Shown: positions 57,001 through 59,223 of the stretch, in pieces | Layout of the letters: every line of letters begins with the position of its first letter | How positions within the stretch are numbered: position 1 is the stretch's first letter | From: Spirogloea muscicola | Lineage: Eukaryota > Streptophyta > Zygnematophyceae > Spirogloeales > Spirogloeaceae | NCBI GenBank assembly: GCA_009602725.1 | Contig: WELB01000156.1 | Coordinates: forward strand, 20,107 to 79,329 | Direction of reading: 5' to 3' | Length of the DNA: 59,223 nt | Position numbers and translations under genes: made by a program | The notes under the pieces: model-generated | The model's input: only the letters and a program-made list of their open reading frames with translations | The model's database searches: none | What the model was told of the DNA's origin: nothing

Positions 57001-58030
57001 ACAGGCCGTCAGTTGGGCAGTAGCTGTCCAACAGTTTCTGTCTGCTGGCTGTCGTTACATCCATCTTAGCATTGAATAGATTGACCCCTCTTAGATGAGA
57101 TTTTTTTAATTTTCTAAGAGTCAGGTATGATGCTCTTAAACAGGAAGCCAGGGCGAGAAAAGAGGAGCTTGAGAGATTGGCAGTCGAGCAGGAGCAGCGT
57201 ATGGAAGCAGTGAAGGTGTGAATATAGGCAGATACCTTGAGCACTTGCAGCACCACATAAGCTGAGTGGCTTCCAGCACCATGAATGGATGAGCATGTCT
57301 GTGGCAGACATACCAAGGCCTCCGAAGGCTCATGGGCTTATATTGGCAATGCTTGTGTGGCTGTTGATATTCAGGGGGAATGGCAGCGTCACAAAGCCCG
57401 CCTGCTGGATACGAAGGACGAGAAGTCGGACGAGGAGAAGGTCGACGGCGAGGAGCAGTCAGACAAGAAGGAGAAGCGGCGGAGGAGGAGGAGCAAAAAG
57501 GATAAGCAGGCGCGCAGTGAGGGGAGGAGCATGTGGGAGGACGAGGAGGACGAAGAAGGCGCCACAGTCACGGCACTGTATGACAGCGATGAAGGGGCTG
57601 CGCCCAGAGAGGAGGGGCCAGAACCAAGGAAGGAGAGACCCAAGACTGAGGCCAATGGTGCTCAGGATCCTGCGGAGGATATAGAGAGGGAGGGGACAGA
57701 TGCTCTCGCAGCCGCCGGCTTATTGGATGACTACGATGATGACAACGATCGCACACCGGTGAGCATGCATTTTCACGGTCAACCATATTTACCGCACTTT
57801 GTATCCCTTACAGGTGCTTTACCTCTGTCTGCGTTGATAAATCACTGCCGTATTCTACACTTTGACTGCGTTCTCTGCGACTAACATGGAAACAGGAGGG
57901 TGGATCTGGACTGGCGCATAAGCGAAGAAAGAGAGGGCGTGTCGTTGACCAAGATTCGGACCAGGAGGATGAGCACAACAATGAGACACAAGGAGATGGG
58001 GAGAGGTCAAACATTGGGGAGGAAGGTTAG
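51052..58030 (+). CDS. CTR9: CTR9, PAF1 complex TPR subunit
   Basis: Scaffold of the PAF1 transcription-elongation complex (VIP6/ELF8 in Arabidopsis). 27 exons traced, all phases consistent, from codon 51060 to TAG 58030, about 1118 codons. The first are 51060-51233, 51350-51416, 51549-51743, 52117-52268, 52445-52498, 52683-52826; the last are 57144-57215, 57375-57758, 57896-58030. Start: [62 protein letters not shown] units: [198 protein letters not shown]. The tail is a coiled coil ([20 protein letters not shown]) and an acidic/basic end ([27 protein letters not shown]). ATG 51052 is out of frame unless N 51058 stands for 2 (mod 3) bases. Confidence 0.94.
51058..51058. other. single N between COA5 exon 1 and CTR9
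   Basis: Lies just after ATG 51052 in GC-rich sequence. CTR9 is in frame with that ATG only if the N stands for 2 (mod 3) bases, and COA5 exons are missing before it. Confidence 0.8.
52020..52066 (+). repeat. telomere-like motif in a CTR9 intron
   Basis: GGGGTTTGG, CCCAGGGTTTC and TTAGGGTTTAGGTTTACG occur in the intron between the exons ending at 51743 and starting at 52117. Confidence 0.65.
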
Positions 58031-58430
58031 GCTTCATGGGCAAGGGATAGTCAAGTACAGAGTGCCCTGAAAAGTCGAAGTAGATGCCTGACGTCTACCT
58101 TGACCATTTCGGAGATGGGACCAATGCACCACTAGTACTGAGGGCCTCCGCTGCACTCTTGCCATAACAAGGAGAGCTCCTGTGATAGACTAAATGCTGC
58201 TGACACTACCCTTGCTTCCTTAATCTGTTGATTAGTCCCTTGACAAGTGCTTTATATACTAGTACAAGTGCTTTGTACACTAATACTTCCATTCTCCAAT
58301 AAAATGAGTGACCACAAACTTGTCAATTGTTCAAGAGTGCCAGCAGTCAAAAACGGCAAGTCTTGCTGCTAATCCTAAATTCTCAGCGAGTTGCTGAGTC
58401 CTGAGGAGGCTTCCTCGCTTCAATTCTACA
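58031..58430. other. convergent intergenic region
   Basis: 3' flanks of CTR9 and the DUF1279 gene. An AATAAAATG at about 58299 is a possible polyadenylation signal. No gene seen. Confidence 0.4.
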
Positions 58431-59176
58431 TCAAGGGAGCGGTGGGACGTCATCAGAGTCAACAGGTTTTTTCCCAATCCAGCCTGCAACGATTGGCGTC
58501 AAGGCAACGGTGGGCGGGAAGCGGATGGGAGATGCAGCCTTGTGGGCTGCATAAGCCAGCGCCACTGTGCCGACGGTCTCCCCAGTCTGGCCAACTTGCA
58601 CACCCACCTGCGCGATGACGCAAGAGGAGCACTACCGCGTCGGAGTCTGACCGCAACTGAGCAACGCAAGTTGCGGTCAATGCCAACGACGTGCCATGCA
58701 GAAGAGCTAATACGGACGACATATACGAGCTGCGCGGCACAATTCTGCACCACCCCAGCCGCATACCTTCTCCAGTAAGGCTGGAACGTCGACGCCAGCG
58801 CTGAAGAGGAGGTAGAAGAGGGAGAAGGAGACAGCGGAGAGGGAGATGGAGGTGGCGAGGTAGGCGACGCCGTAGCGGGCCAGCAGGTCCTTGGCGCTCA
58901 CCTTGGACGTGCCGTCCTTGGACCGCAGGGCCTGCAGGAAGGAGGCCCCAGCGGGTGAGGCGGGCCGGGCCGGCCATGTGGCGCAGCGGAGTTGAACCCA
59001 GCTCGGAATTTGATGGGCCCGCACCTTCCACAGGCCGGCCTCGAGGCCCCACTTGCGGGTGACCGCGTCGACGTCGTCGCTTTGCCCCGGCGGCCGCTCC
59101 TCCCGCTTCTCCTGCTCCTGCTCTGCGGCACAGCCCACGCGGCGCAGCCCCCGCCGCGCGCCGGACTTCAGGCGCT

Positions 59177-59213
<37 letters not shown>

Positions 59214-59223
59214 AGTGCGGCAC
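58431..59223 (-). CDS. FAM210/DUF1279-domain organelle membrane protein (5' partial)
   Basis: Exons on minus: from the window edge to 59025, 58931-58767, 58607-58431 (TGA). The DUF1279 domain reads SAKDLLARYGVAYLATSISL, SAVSFSLFYLLFSAGVDVPA, LLEK, then VGVQVGQTGETVGTVALAYA, AHKAASPIRFPPTVALTPIV, AGWIGKKP. The arrangement of two hydrophobic helices, GET.GT.A.AYA.HKA and SP.RFP.T..LTP is diagnostic of the FAM210A/B and plant plastid/mitochondrial DUF1279 family. Human FAM210A supports mitochondrial translation; the algal role is not known. Upstream are DAVTRKWGLEAGLWK and a basic, Ala/Pro-rich start with CCG-type repeats running to the window edge, consistent with a transit peptide. The start codon is not in view. 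Confidence 0.88.

Overview
The window is nuclear DNA of a green plant-lineage eukaryote, most likely a unicellular green alga (trebouxiophyte/chlorophyte-like). Evidence seen directly: many short GT-AG introns, plant-type TTTAGGG telomere-like strings, and plant-lineage proteins (NDC1, a BPA1-like protein, an LRB/POB1-like BTB protein). Species is not determinable from sequence alone. Genes start in a very GC-rich first exon (often CCG/GCC runs) and fall to moderate GC downstream.

Layout. 1-4428: beta-ureidopropionase (5' incomplete) and TIM22, both +. 4786-8140: NDC1, -. 8141-10272: repeat tails and non-coding DNA. 10273-12066: BPA1-like RRM protein, -. 12255-26700: a retroelement graveyard of RLE-type (R2-like) non-LTR retrotransposon copies and many 5'-truncated tails. 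It contains a tail-to-tail inverted pair (15.6-20.5 kb), with an HNH-domain gene (20511-21560) and a small membrane-protein gene (21984-22658) embedded in it. 27098-30006: intact LRB/POB1-like BTB-BACK gene, followed by a decayed tandem copy (31617-33069) whose missing middle is replaced by a telomere-repeat string. 34332-43071: TRAPPC8/Trs85 homologue. 43509-44146: unrecognised basic protein, -. 44459-47741: SMP-C2 (extended-synaptotagmin-like) protein. 49286-50777: RACK1, -. 50847: COA5/PET191 first exon. 51052-58030: CTR9 (27 exons, all phases agree). 58431-59223: FAM210/DUF1279-like protein, -, cut by the window edge.

The host genes are unrelated housekeeping functions (pyrimidine catabolism, mitochondrial import, plastid quinone redox, vesicle tethering, membrane contact sites, translation scaffold, transcription elongation), so no operon-like system is implied. 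The most notable signal is the retroelement family: its protein ends in a conserved C-terminal block, and its 3' UTR carries two small hairpins that recur more than twenty times, often just upstream of gene starts. Single N characters at 3230, 20535, 34414 and 51058 all sit in GC-rich first exons; two break the reading frame and one probably hides the rest of COA5, so they look like collapsed assembly gaps.
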